A stretch of DNA of 64,000 nucleotides from an uncultured Lachnospiraceae bacterium (GCA_910588215.1 CAJUQJ010000005.1:91477-155476); one strand, 5' to 3'. Counted from the first letter of the stretch, positions 34,130-42,811 are shown. A program made the numbers and translations. The notes: generated by a model not told the origin, from the letters alone.

Positions 34130-35046
34130 AGACTGGTCTCCTTTCCGGTCAGTGCCAGGAAGATGTCTTCCAGACTGTTCTCTCTTTTTTCGATCCGGTA
34201 GAGCGGGATGTTCTGCTCACATAACTGCCTGCAGAGGGCGGCGATCCGGTTGTCGTCCGTCATGGGGATTAACAGATAGTCGTCTTCTTTTGTCACTTCC
34301 AGGCCGCTTCGGCGGAGCAGGGAAAGGGTTTCGGCCGGTCGGCCGGTGCGCAGGGCGATCTGTTGTGTGGCATGGGTATGCAGTTTTGCCATGGTATCCT
34401 GAAAAACCAGGCGTCCTTTGCGGATGATACCTACATGGTCAGCCATCTGATCGATCTCGCCAAGCAGGTGGGAGGAGACCACCACTGTGATGCCGTACTC
34501 GGCAGGCAGCGTGCAGATCAGTTCCCGCATCTCCTGAATGCCGGCAGGATCCAGACCGTTGGTCGGCTCATCCAGGATCAGCAGCTTGGGAAAACCGAGC
34601 AGTGCGCTGGCCAGCCCGAGGCGCTGTTTCATACCAAGTGAATAGTGGCTGACTTTTTTTTTACGGGCTTCCTCAAGGCGGACAATGCGCAGTACCCTGT
34701 CAATGTCTTCCTTCGGGCAGCCTTTCAGCGTCTGCAGAATGTGCAGATTCTCCTCGCCTGTCAGGTGGCCGTAGTAGCTGGGAGATTCGATCAGGGAACC
34801 CGTCGCGGACAGCAGCCGGATGCGGTTCTTTTCCTTTAAAGGGGTGCCGAAAAGGGTGATGGAGCCAGTGGTAGGTTTGGCCAGCCCGAGGATCATTTTC
34901 AGGGTAGTGGATTTTCCGGCTCCGTTAGGACCCAGAAAGCCGTAGATAGCGCCCTGCGGCACCTGCATGTGCAGGGAATCGACACAAAGAGTTTTGCCGT
35001 ATTGTTTCGTGAGATCTGTGGTCTCGATCAGATTTTGTGTTTTCAT
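34126..35046 (-). CDS. ABC transporter ATPase of a lantibiotic/bacitracin-resistance type
   Basis: A 306-residue ATP-binding protein. It has Walker A GPNGAGKSTT, the Q-loop region, the signature SLGMKQRLGLASALL, Walker B LLILDEPTNGLDPAG and the H-loop VVVSSHLL. The ~80-residue C-terminal part after the ATPase core is the extension seen in MutF/BcrA-type drug and peptide exporters. ATG 35046 is chosen, with AGAAAGGA upstream; a more distal start at 35118 lies in the operator region. It is divergently oriented from the OmpR-type regulator at 35288, the typical layout for immunity genes under two-component control. Confidence 0.88.
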   Translation of the reverse strand: MKTQNLIETTDLTKQYGKTLCVDSLHMQVPQGAIYGFLGPNGAGKSTTLKMILGLAKPTTGSITLFGTPLKEKNRIRLLSATGSLIESPSYYGHLTGEENLHILQTLKGCPKEDIDRVLRIVRLEEARKKKVSHYSLGMKQRLGLASALLGFPKLLILDEPTNGLDPAGIQEMRELICTLPAEYGITVVVSSHLLGEIDQMADHVGIIRKGRLVFQDTMAKLHTHATQQIALRTGRPAETLSLLRRSGLEVTKEDDYLLIPMTDDNRIAALCRQLCEQNIPLYRIEKRENSLEDIFLALTGKETSL

Positions 35047-35158
35047 ATGCGTCCTTTCTATGATGCCCGCTATTGGTCTATCTTTATATGAAAAAGGTAT
35101 CTCTCGCATGAACATCATAGGATAAGCGTAAGAGGCGCGCCTTACGACTCGATGAAGG

Positions 35159-35175
35159 TTACATTACATTTACAT
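35159..35175 (+). promoter_or_regulatory. Candidate operator: TTACAT direct repeats
   Basis: TTACAT occurs at 35159-35164, overlapping at 35164-35169, and at 35170-35175. The outer copies are 11 bp apart, the helical period at which OmpR-family dimers bind direct repeats. The site is in the divergent region between the ABC operon and the regulator gene, about 20 bp upstream of the weak -35 of the latter. Confidence 0.5.
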
Positions 35176-35194
35176 TAAGAATGATCCGCGACGG

Positions 35195-35223
35195 TTTCGG
35201 GAAACGGGAAAAGATAGTATACT
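35195..35223 (+). promoter_or_regulatory. Activator-type promoter of the OmpR-family regulator gene
   Basis: TATACT (35218-35223) with a 17-bp spacer to a poor -35, TTTCGG (35195-35200). A weak -35 next to the direct-repeat operator fits an activated promoter. Confidence 0.45.
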
Positions 35224-35287
35224 TTAAGCAGAGCAGCGTCTTATGGATATGACCTGCAGACGAAGAAAGAGAGACATGGAGGTAAAC

Positions 35288-36073
35288 ATGAATCTGTATG
35301 AACACAAGATCATGATCGTGGACGATGAACCGGCGCTGCGCAGGATGGTGCGGGAATTTCTGCAGGAAGAGGGATTCGGGCAGGTGGTGACGGCGGGCAG
35401 CTGCCGGGAGGCCGAGCAGGTATTCCGGCGGGAGCATCCGCATCTGATCCTGCTGGATGTGATGCTGCCGGACGGGGACGGATTTATGCTGCTGCAAAGG
35501 CTGCATGCAGAATCGGAAGTGCCTGTTATTTTTCTTTCCGCCAGAGACGAGGATGAGAACAGGCTGCGGGGTCTGGGGCTGGGAGCGGACGATTACGTGA
35601 CGAAACCCTTTCTGCCACGGGAGCTTTTGCTGCGGATCGGGGCCGTACTGAAACGGGTCTACCGCATCAGGGACAATGCGGATGAGAAAAGGGTAATCCA
35701 GCTGGGGGACTGTGTGGCTGATTTGCGCAGCGGTGTGATCCGCCGGAAGAACCGGCCCACATGTGGGGAAAAGACGGAGCAGGAACCGGAAGCAGGCAAA
35801 GAGAGCGGCAGGGAGAATTCCCCGGAAGAGGTGCAGACGACAGAGGTGGCACTGACTGCCAAAGAATACGCCATTCTGGAGAAGCTGGCCGCCAACAGGG
35901 GACAGATCGTGACCATTGATGCATTGTGCGAGGCCGTGTGGCAGGACGGCAGCTACGGCTATGAGAATACTTTGATCGTACACATCAGGCGTCTGCGGGA
36001 GAAGCTGGAGCAGGACGCCTCCCGCCCGAAGCATCTGCTCACGGTGCGGGGACTGGGGTATAAACTGGTTTAG
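35288..36073 (+). CDS. OmpR/WalR-type response regulator
   Basis: A 261-residue response regulator. The receiver domain has the acidic pair VDDEPA, the phosphoacceptor Asp in LILLDVMLPDGDG, and the Thr/Lys region SARDED and VTKPFLP. The C-terminal winged helix reads LTAKEYAILEKLAANRGQ, then ENTLIVHIRRLREKLE and LTVRGLGYKLV, so it is an OmpR-type DNA binder. Between them lies a ~45-residue charged linker (EKTEQEPEAGKESGREN) that is longer than usual. ATG 35288 follows GGAGGT; earlier in-frame starts at 35243 and 35276 lie before this site. The partner kinase is encoded 158 bp downstream. Confidence 0.93.
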   Translation: MNLYEHKIMIVDDEPALRRMVREFLQEEGFGQVVTAGSCREAEQVFRREHPHLILLDVMLPDGDGFMLLQRLHAESEVPVIFLSARDEDENRLRGLGLGADDYVTKPFLPRELLLRIGAVLKRVYRIRDNADEKRVIQLGDCVADLRSGVIRRKNRPTCGEKTEQEPEAGKESGRENSPEEVQTTEVALTAKEYAILEKLAANRGQIVTIDALCEAVWQDGSYGYENTLIVHIRRLREKLEQDASRPKHLLTVRGLGYKLV

Positions 36074-36231
36074 TATAACTTAGAGTAATGATCGCGGATC
36101 ATACTGAATGTGCGGCGGTGGTTTGGGTTCCGGTGGGGTATGATGCGTCGGGAGTCGGAGTCCGGCAGCGTTTTTGGCTGAGCCTGCAGGATCAGAAATC
36201 GGCTGGCATAAGGCAGGAGAAAGGAGTTTTC

Positions 36232-37509
36232 ATGGGAAGGAGAACTGTTTTGAAGAAAAGTGTGATAGGGATCCGCATTTTTTCCTACAGTGTATTTACA
36301 TTTGTGATGATCGCCGGATTGACGCTGGCGGTGAATATAACTTTTTTTATCCTTCTTGCACTGCAGTATCACCAGGTTATGCCAAGGTATATTAAGGGCG
36401 AAGAGGTGATTGAAGAACTGACGCCGACGCAGGATGGTTACAGACTCAGTGACAGGATGGGCAGCCAGCTGGATGAAAAGGGGCAGTGGGCCATGCTTTT
36501 AGATGAGACGGGGCGGGTAGTATGGTCTCATGGCAGGCCGGAAGAAATCGGGGATTCCTATACAGTATCCGATATTGCCCGCATGAGCAGGTGGTATCTG
36601 GAAGATTACCCGGTCTATATGCGGGTGTGGGAGGACAGTGTCATGGTGGTGGCAATTCCCAGAAATTCCATGTGGAAATATAACATAGAGTTTCCGATAT
36701 CCTGGATAGAGTATTTCAAGAGAATTTGGTACTGGATGCTGCTGTTTGACTTTCTGTGGATTTTGACATTGGCGGTGGTCTTTACGAGACGCTGGTCAAT
36801 AAGCAGGGAGCAGGCGCGGATAGAGTGGATCGCCGGCATCTCCCATGACACTCGCACACCGCTGGCGGTTGCGCTCGGTTATGCGGATGCGCTGGAGAGC
36901 GGCGGGCGTCTTAGCGGGGAGGAGCGGCAGAAGGCGGCGGTGATCAGACATCAGTGTATGGTGATGAAGGAGCTGATCGAAGATCTGAATCTCACCTCCA
37001 GGCTGGAGTACTCCATGCAGGCGCTTAGAATGGAAGAGGTGTATCCGGCGGCGGTGCTGCGGGAAGTGGCGGCTGCTTTTCTGGATGATGCCGGGGAGGG
37101 GACGCTGGAGATCGAGATGGATCTTGACAGACAGGCGGAAGGGATTGTTCTGAGGGCTGACCGCCAGCTTCTTGTGCGGGCGCTGCGCAACCTGTTCCAC
37201 AACAGCTTACGGCACAGTGAGCAGACGGACACCACGGTGATCAGGCTTGGCCTGCGGGAAGAGAAAAGGTTCTGCAGGATTCTGTTTGCAGATAATGGGA
37301 TCGGATATTCGGATGAGATGCTCCGCCAGCTGAACGGCAGGAAAAGCAGGCAGCCGTCCCAGAGTATACGGGGGCTGGGCATTGTATGCAGGATCGTACA
37401 GGCACACGGTGGGCAGACCGTCTTCGGTAACGGTGCGCAGGGCGGGAGCTTCTGCGAGATGCGGTTTCGGAAGTCGTCCTCATCGCAAAGCGCTTCGGAA
37501 CGGAGGTAA
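36232..37509 (+). CDS. Sensor histidine kinase (SpaK/NisK-like, lantibiotic or antibiotic sensing)
   Basis: A 425-residue kinase with two N-terminal membrane helices around an extracellular loop of about 120 residues (containing DEKGQWAMLLDETGRVVWS and WSHGRPEEIGD), a loop type seen in kinases of immunity systems. The H-box is ISHDTRTPLA, the N-box LRNLFHNSLRHS and the G-box region DNGIGYSDEM ... RGLGIVC. It probably phosphorylates the preceding regulator. The start at 36232 follows AAAGGAG. Its last 11 codons and stop lie inside copy B of the 32-bp dispersed repeat, so the natural C-terminus has been replaced or extended by repeat sequence (ending SSSSQSASERR). Confidence 0.9.
   Translation: MGRRTVLKKSVIGIRIFSYSVFTFVMIAGLTLAVNITFFILLALQYHQVMPRYIKGEEVIEELTPTQDGYRLSDRMGSQLDEKGQWAMLLDETGRVVWSHGRPEEIGDSYTVSDIARMSRWYLEDYPVYMRVWEDSVMVVAIPRNSMWKYNIEFPISWIEYFKRIWYWMLLFDFLWILTLAVVFTRRWSISREQARIEWIAGISHDTRTPLAVALGYADALESGGRLSGEERQKAAVIRHQCMVMKELIEDLNLTSRLEYSMQALRMEEVYPAAVLREVAAAFLDDAGEGTLEIEMDLDRQAEGIVLRADRQLLVRALRNLFHNSLRHSEQTDTTVIRLGLREEKRFCRILFADNGIGYSDEMLRQLNGRKSRQPSQSIRGLGIVCRIVQAHGGQTVFGNGAQGGSFCEMRFRKSSSSQSASERR
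37478..37509 (+). repeat. 32-bp dispersed repeat, copy B
   Basis: Contains CGCAAAGCGCTTCGG then AACGGAGGTAA. It encodes the last residues and the TAA stop of the histidine kinase gene, and is identical to copy C 136 bp downstream. Copy A is in the antiporter operon. Confidence 0.88.
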
Positions 37510-37613
37510 GGTTGAACAAATTCTCTGATGAGCAATTTCTTCAACCAAGAATTTGTGCCGAAGCGTCACAAATTCTATTGATCGCAGAGCAGAATCTGAA
37601 ATTCTGCTCGCTT
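37510..37613 (+). repeat. Inter-repeat segment with two perfect hairpins
   Basis: AGAATTTGTG (37548-37557) pairs with CACAAATTCT (37567-37576), and GAGCAGAAT (37587-37595) pairs with ATTCTGCTC (37601-37609). Another ACAAATTCT at 37516-37524 could compete for the first arm. The segment lies between two identical repeat copies and codes for no convincing protein. Confidence 0.7.
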
Positions 37614-37645
37614 CCTCATCGCAAAGCGCTTCGGAACGGAGGTAA
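37614..37645 (+). repeat. 32-bp dispersed repeat, copy C
   Basis: Identical to copy B. Its GGAGG lies just before ATG 37648 and so is the ribosome binding site of the YesM-type kinase gene. Confidence 0.88.
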
Positions 37646-37647
37646 GA

Positions 37648-39465
37648 ATGAAGAAATTTTCGATCAGGATATTTGTGATGATCTGTCTTTGTGTGGTGCT
37701 TCCCTTTACAGCACTCTGCCATTATATTAAAAACAGTATGGAGCATTTTCTGCAGGAGCAGATCAGTGATAAGGTGTTGGAGAATATTTCCCGGGATGAG
37801 AGAAATATTTACGAGGAGCTGCAGAAGATGGCTTTCTTTTCAAACGGCCTTGTCTGTGATGAAGAACTGCAGAAGAGGCTATGGGATGAAAGGAGCAGTT
37901 ATTACGAAAATTCCATTTATTTTCGGGAACTGCTGGGAAAAATGTTTCTCAACGGACAGGATAAGATTGTAGAGTCTGCCAAGGTTATTTTGTTTGATAC
38001 ATATGGAAGGTGCTATTCTAACTGGGGATTGAACTTCCAGGATTATCTGTTCCTGCTGGAGGAGGAATGGGTCAGAGAGGCCAACGAGAGCGGACATATC
38101 ATATGGAGAATGTTTGATCCGGCGTATATTATGGAGGATGCGAAGGAAGAACAGTACATTTCACTTGTAAGGGCAGTGCTTGACGAGAAGACTGCGGGCA
38201 GACGGGTGGGTACGCTGATCATGAGCATCAACCGAGGTGAGTTCAGTGACATTATGACCCGCTATGCCTATGAGGGGGACAAGGTATATGTCTGTATCAA
38301 TGAAGCACAGGTGTTGATGGACAATGATGTCATGCAGGAAATCGGGGACGAGGAGATCCGGATGCTGTTTGACGAAGTGGGAGCGCAGCGCAGCGGGATG
38401 CTGCGCAGAAATGTGAAAGATAAAGAATACCTGATCAACTATTATACTTTGCGCAAGCCCTGGGAGTTTGACGGGCAGGCGATACGGATTTTTCATTTTA
38501 CGGATTACAGAGAGATCCGTGAACAGGTGGAAGGGATAACGGGCAGAATCAGTGCCGTGATTTTCCTTGTGCTTTTATTTATCCTGTTGATCGCATATAT
38601 GGCGGTCCATTTTCTGGTCAAACCGATCACGCTCCTGACTTCGGAGATGAATACTTACAGCATTGACAAGGAAATCAAGGCTGTCGATGTGCACAGAAGG
38701 GATGAGATCGGTGAGCTGAACAGAGCCTTCTGCCGGATGTCGGACAAATTGAAGGAAGCGTTTTGGAAAGCGCAGGAAGATTACAAAGTGCGGGAGCAGT
38801 ACCGCTATGAATCTTTGCGGGCACAGCTGAATCCTCATTTTCTGTTTAATACGCTTACTTCGATCCGGTGGATGGCCGTGATCAGAGGGGCGGATAATAT
38901 TGTGGACAGCATTGACGCGCTGGCAGGGCTGTTGAAATACAGTCTGGGAAGCATGGAGGAGCTGGTCACCATCCGGGAGGAACTGGAGCATATCAGCAAC
39001 TATGTGTCCATACAAAATTACCGGTATGGGGAGCAGCTGGTCCTGGATATTGATATTGAGGAGGCTGTGCAGGACTGGAAGACCATGCGGTTTATACTAC
39101 AGCCGATCGTGGAAAATGCCGTGATCCATGGCTACGGCAGCCGGGACAAGAAGCGGCATACCATCTATATTTACGGAGACAGGGAAGGGGATCATCTGAA
39201 TCTGTATGTAGAGGATGAGGGAGTGGGGATATCCCAGGATCAGATCGAAGCGTTTGAGAACGGCAGGAAAACGGCCAGCGGGCGACTGACCGGAATAGGA
39301 CTTCATCATGTGGATGAATGCATCCGCATGGCCTTTGGGGAGGAATACGGACTGAAACTGTCGAAAAATGCCGAGAGAGGAACGGTCGTGCAGTTTATAC
39401 TGCCCGTGCTGGAAAACAGGGAAGATGAGGGCGTAGCGGATGAAAAAAGTGATGATCGTGGATGA
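37648..39465 (+). CDS. YesM-family sensor histidine kinase
   Basis: A 605-residue membrane kinase of the YesM/LytS class. One helix at residues ~7-26, a ~280-residue extracellular sensor, a second helix near residue 300 (VIFLVLLFILLIAYMAV), a HAMP segment (DEIGELNRAFCRM) and the His_kinase block with ESLRAQLNPHFLFNTL (phospho-His) and the ATP-binding motifs QPIVENAVIHGYG and LTGIGLHHVDE. It is expected to sense a sugar or the binding protein, and controls the AraC-type regulator overlapping its 3' end by 26 bp. Translation starts at the ribosome site supplied by repeat copy C. Confidence 0.93.
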   Translation: MKKFSIRIFVMICLCVVLPFTALCHYIKNSMEHFLQEQISDKVLENISRDERNIYEELQKMAFFSNGLVCDEELQKRLWDERSSYYENSIYFRELLGKMFLNGQDKIVESAKVILFDTYGRCYSNWGLNFQDYLFLLEEEWVREANESGHIIWRMFDPAYIMEDAKEEQYISLVRAVLDEKTAGRRVGTLIMSINRGEFSDIMTRYAYEGDKVYVCINEAQVLMDNDVMQEIGDEEIRMLFDEVGAQRSGMLRRNVKDKEYLINYYTLRKPWEFDGQAIRIFHFTDYREIREQVEGITGRISAVIFLVLLFILLIAYMAVHFLVKPITLLTSEMNTYSIDKEIKAVDVHRRDEIGELNRAFCRMSDKLKEAFWKAQEDYKVREQYRYESLRAQLNPHFLFNTLTSIRWMAVIRGADNIVDSIDALAGLLKYSLGSMEELVTIREELEHISNYVSIQNYRYGEQLVLDIDIEEAVQDWKTMRFILQPIVENAVIHGYGSRDKKRHTIYIYGDREGDHLNLYVEDEGVGISQDQIEAFENGRKTASGRLTGIGLHHVDECIRMAFGEEYGLKLSKNAERGTVVQFILPVLENREDEGVADEKSDDRG

Positions 39466-41101
39466 TGAGTTTCTGGTCAGGCTGGGAATAAAGTCACTGC
39501 TGCAGTGGGAAGACTATGGATATGAGATAGCGGGAGAGGCGGAAAACGGCGAGGAAGCGCTTGTCAAAATAGAGAAGATACGACCGGAGATCGTGCTGAC
39601 AGATCTGATGATGAGTCCCGGCGACGGTTTTATGCTGATCGAGCATTGCAGGCGGAACTATCCGGCAATGAAGTTCATAGTCCTCAGCAATTACAATGAT
39701 TTTGAAAATGTGCGCAGAGCGATGAAACTGGGAGCCAGTGATTATGTGTTCAAGCTGACTCTAAAAGCGCAGGAGCTTGTGCAGATCCTGGAGGAAGTAA
39801 GCAGGGAGGGCGAGCGCGGGAATGCAGGAGAGACGGGGAAGAAAGCGGCGGATACGAGGGGATCGCATAAGTCCGGAAGCGGCAGAAACAGGGATCTGAT
39901 CAAGGCCGGTATCCTGAAAAACCTTATGGAAGCCAGAGAAGGGTATTATGAAGTGAGCCTGAAAGCGCTGGCGGAATATCCAGGCTGTATTGATTTTGAA
40001 GAACCCTGGCGTATTCTGACGATCACGCTGGACAATATCAACATTGCCCGCTGCAGCGGTAACTTTCTGGAGAGCGATCTGCTCAGGTTTGCCATAGAGA
40101 ATATCATAAACGAGATTTTTGAAGACCAGCAGAAGAAGGAAGTTTTTCAGTACCGGGAATGTGATTTCATCCTGCTGTTCTCACCCGAAGAAGACAAGGA
40201 AGATTTGCAGGAAAAGGTGGAGGAAGCGTTTGGCAGATTGTGTCAGTATGTGCAGAAATACTGTGGACTGCACGTGAGCGGCGCGGTGGGGCCCTTGAGC
40301 AGGGGGATCCGTCTTTTGAGGAAACGGGTACAGGACAACGATGAAGTGCTGAACCACCGTTTCTGGAACCGACGGGAGGGACTGCAGTGGGTGGAAAACA
40401 CTGTTTGTAACAGTAAGACAGCGCAGATGCCTGAGACCGACAAAACGGCCATACTGGAGAGAAAGATAGAGGAAGAAGGGATTCAGGAAGGACTGATCTT
40501 CTGGGAAACGCTTATGGAGGAGCAGGGCAGAGCCTGGAGCGGTGAAGTATATGAATTCAGGGAATTTCTGCTTGTACTCTACCGGGTGCTGGCCTGGTAT
40601 CTGAAAAAGGGCGGGCTGGATGTCGGGCACATTCTGGATTCCAACGGCGTGAACCTGGAAACGGCGATCCGGGAGTATGATTTCTATGAGGATATCAAGA
40701 ACAGCTTTCATCAGCTGCAGGAACAGTATCTTTCTTTTTACAAAGAGAAACAGAAGCGGCCCTGCAGAGAAGAGATCGTGGAAGTGAAGAGTTTCGTGCG
40801 TGCACATTATGGGGAAAAGTTGTCTGTGGCACAGATCGCAGGCATGGTAAATATGAGTGAGAGCCGGTTTGCACATGTATTTAAGAAAGAAACAGGGATC
40901 AGCTTCTGGGAGTATGTAAATCAGGTGAGGATGGAGCACGCGGAGAAAATGCTCAAGGAGACGGATCTGCGGATCGGGGATATTGCGGAGAAAGTCGGGG
41001 TGGATAATCCCAACTATTTCAGTGCACAATTTAAGAAGCGGAAAGGGAAATCACCCCTTGCATGGCGGAACATGACAGAGCGGGGGAGCGACAGAAAATA
41101 G
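39440..41101 (+). CDS. YesN-type AraC-family response regulator
   Basis: A 553-residue regulator. The receiver has VDDEFLVRLG, the phosphoacceptor Asp in VLTDLMMSPGDG and FKLTLKAQEL (Lys). A ~250-residue middle section, common in YesN proteins, links it to a C-terminal AraC/XylS domain (KLSVAQIAGMVNMSESRFA, FSAQFKKRKGKSPLAWR). It should bind and activate the downstream sugar ABC genes. The gene overlaps the kinase gene by 26 bp, typical of co-translated YesMN pairs. Confidence 0.93.
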   Translation: MKKVMIVDDEFLVRLGIKSLLQWEDYGYEIAGEAENGEEALVKIEKIRPEIVLTDLMMSPGDGFMLIEHCRRNYPAMKFIVLSNYNDFENVRRAMKLGASDYVFKLTLKAQELVQILEEVSREGERGNAGETGKKAADTRGSHKSGSGRNRDLIKAGILKNLMEAREGYYEVSLKALAEYPGCIDFEEPWRILTITLDNINIARCSGNFLESDLLRFAIENIINEIFEDQQKKEVFQYRECDFILLFSPEEDKEDLQEKVEEAFGRLCQYVQKYCGLHVSGAVGPLSRGIRLLRKRVQDNDEVLNHRFWNRREGLQWVENTVCNSKTAQMPETDKTAILERKIEEEGIQEGLIFWETLMEEQGRAWSGEVYEFREFLLVLYRVLAWYLKKGGLDVGHILDSNGVNLETAIREYDFYEDIKNSFHQLQEQYLSFYKEKQKRPCREEIVEVKSFVRAHYGEKLSVAQIAGMVNMSESRFAHVFKKETGISFWEYVNQVRMEHAEKMLKETDLRIGDIAEKVGVDNPNYFSAQFKKRKGKSPLAWRNMTERGSDRK

Positions 41102-41223
41102 AAGAAAGGCAGCAGGATCTGAAAGAAAGGAGGTAAGATCTCGCGGGCTAAGACAGAACCTGCAGGCCGGGGACGGCGCGGAAACAGGATAGAAGAAAAG
41201 AAAGATACAACAGATTATGGAAG

Positions 41224-41265
41224 AAAAACAGCAGATATGCCCGTCACGGCGTTTGCTGTTTTTTT
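41224..41265 (+). terminator. Intrinsic terminator between the regulator and the sugar-binding protein genes
   Basis: AACAGCA (41227-41233) pairs with TGCTGTT (41254-41260), with a nested GCC/GGC stem, and is followed by an unbroken T-run to 41265. It separates the YesMN transcript from the transporter genes. Confidence 0.7.
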
Positions 41266-41267
41266 GC

Positions 41268-41273
41268 TATAAT
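41268..41273 (+). promoter_or_regulatory. -10 box of the sugar ABC operon
   Basis: TATAAT, 2 bp after the terminator T-run and 33 bp before the ATG of the binding protein. No -35 element is at 16-18 bp (CACGGC at 17 bp), as expected for a promoter that needs the AraC-type regulator. Confidence 0.5.
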
Positions 41274-41306
41274 TCATTCATCAAATATGAAGGAGGACTG
41301 ATTGTT

Positions 41307-42728
41307 ATGAGAAACAAGAAATGGCTGGCGATCGGTATGACAACGATCATGATGATTTCGGCATTGACAGGATGCGGGAACAGCGGGCAGGATACGGCGC
41401 CCTCCGCAGCAGGCACGGAGGAGAGCGACACTGCAGCGGCTTCGGAAGAGACAGCGCAGGATACGACTTCGGCAGGGGAAGAGAAGAATGACAAAGAGAT
41501 GGTGACGATAAGAATGTGGGGTGGTGTCCCGCCGGAAAGCGGTCCGCAGAAGGCGTGCGACGATTTCAACGCTCTGTATGCCGATAAAGGGATTCAGGTT
41601 GAGTATGAGCGGTTCGTCAACGATGAGACAGGGAATCTGAAGCTGGAGACGAATCTTCTGTCCGGTACGGGTGTGGATATCTATGTGACATATAGTCTGT
41701 CACTTTTACAGAAGAGAGCGGAAGGCGATATGGCGCTTGATCTGACAGAGCTGATGGAGCGGGACGGTTTTGACCAGAAAACGTATTTCGGTGAAATGGC
41801 GGAGGCTTATTATGTGGACGGAAAGCCCTACAGTGTACCGACCAAACTGGACCAATACGGGATCGTGCTCAACAAGACGATGTTTGAGGAAGCGGGCATT
41901 GAAGTGCCGACGGAGTGGACTTTTGAAGAATTCCGCGAGGTCGCAAAGAAGCTGACACATGGTGAAGGACAGGACAAAGTTTATGGTATGTTCTGGAACA
42001 GCCAGCAGGATCTCACTTATATGTTTACTTATCTGACGGCACAGACGAACGGCGGGGATCCCATGTATTTAAGCGAGACAGAGAGTGCCTTTATGGATCC
42101 TGTAGTGCTTAAGTCAGTTGAATTGGTAAATAATATGATGAATGTGGACGGGACGTCTCCTACCCATACGGATTCCGTGACCCAGCAGCTCTCTCAGGAG
42201 GGCATGTTCTTAACAGGAAAATCCGCTATGACGGTAGGGCCGTGGATGATCCGCAGTATCAAGGATCTGGAGAACTATCCGCACGACTTTGAAACGGCTT
42301 TTGCACCTTATCCGGTTGTGGAAGAGGGACAGAGGAATTACACGCAGGGCGGATATGGCGATCTGTTATCTATTAATCCAAAATCCGAATATATTGATGA
42401 GGCATGGGAGTTTGTGAAATGGTATGCGCTGGAGGGAATGCTTCCGGTGGCAGAAGGCGGACGGGTTCCGGCGGCCAACACCTATGATACGCAGGCAGTG
42501 ACGGATGCATTCTTGAAAGGCGCCGAAGGAATCATCGATGCAGAGACGACCAAGAATATATTGATCGCACCTGCGGATGATTATGCAGTACCTTCCATTA
42601 CGGCACATGGGCCGGAGATCACACAGGTGGTCAAGGAAGAACTGGAGAAGATCTTTATCGGTGAGAAGACGGTGGAAGAAGGCATGTCGGATGCCAAAGA
42701 GAGAGCGGATGCGATCTTAAACGAGTAA
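41307..42728 (+). CDS. Sugar-binding lipoprotein of a carbohydrate ABC transporter (family 1)
   Basis: A 473-residue lipoprotein. Lipobox LTGC with Cys23 follows a basic-hydrophobic signal; a ~45-residue Ser/Thr/Glu/Ala-rich linker precedes the folded part. The solute-binding family 1 pattern is VTIRMWGGVPPESG, LETNLLSGTGVDIYVTYS, and PVPTKLDQYGIVLNKTMFEEAGI-like docking segments. It should bind an oligosaccharide or glycoside outside the membrane and deliver it to the two permeases. ATG 41307 follows AAGGAGGA; upstream in-frame codons lie within the terminator hairpin. The substrate is unknown. Confidence 0.92.
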   Translation: MRNKKWLAIGMTTIMMISALTGCGNSGQDTAPSAAGTEESDTAAASEETAQDTTSAGEEKNDKEMVTIRMWGGVPPESGPQKACDDFNALYADKGIQVEYERFVNDETGNLKLETNLLSGTGVDIYVTYSLSLLQKRAEGDMALDLTELMERDGFDQKTYFGEMAEAYYVDGKPYSVPTKLDQYGIVLNKTMFEEAGIEVPTEWTFEEFREVAKKLTHGEGQDKVYGMFWNSQQDLTYMFTYLTAQTNGGDPMYLSETESAFMDPVVLKSVELVNNMMNVDGTSPTHTDSVTQQLSQEGMFLTGKSAMTVGPWMIRSIKDLENYPHDFETAFAPYPVVEEGQRNYTQGGYGDLLSINPKSEYIDEAWEFVKWYALEGMLPVAEGGRVPAANTYDTQAVTDAFLKGAEGIIDAETTKNILIAPADDYAVPSITAHGPEITQVVKEELEKIFIGEKTVEEGMSDAKERADAILNE

Positions 42729-42770
42729 GAATCTGCTGTTCAAAGCAGGCAGCAGGTTGAGAGTACAGGA

Positions 42771-42811
42771 CATCTCGTGATGAACCGTCTGAGGGCGGTT
42801 CTTGCGGGATG
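42771..42811 (+). other. Stem-loop between binding-protein and permease genes
   Basis: CATCTCG/CGGGATG outer and GAACCG/CGGTTC inner arms form a long hairpin without a T-run. Such structures commonly stabilise the upstream mRNA and reduce downstream expression, matching higher demand for the binding protein. Confidence 0.5.

Noticed and set aside
35159..36034. 291-codon minus-strand frame opposite the OmpR-type regulator
   Set aside because: Antisense to a complete response regulator, no ribosome site, and it would cover the promoter/operator of that gene.
37512..37730. 72-codon frame starting at TTG in the repeat segment
   Set aside because: It runs through hairpins and the repeat into the kinase gene in a different frame, with no family resemblance; explained by the structured repeat.
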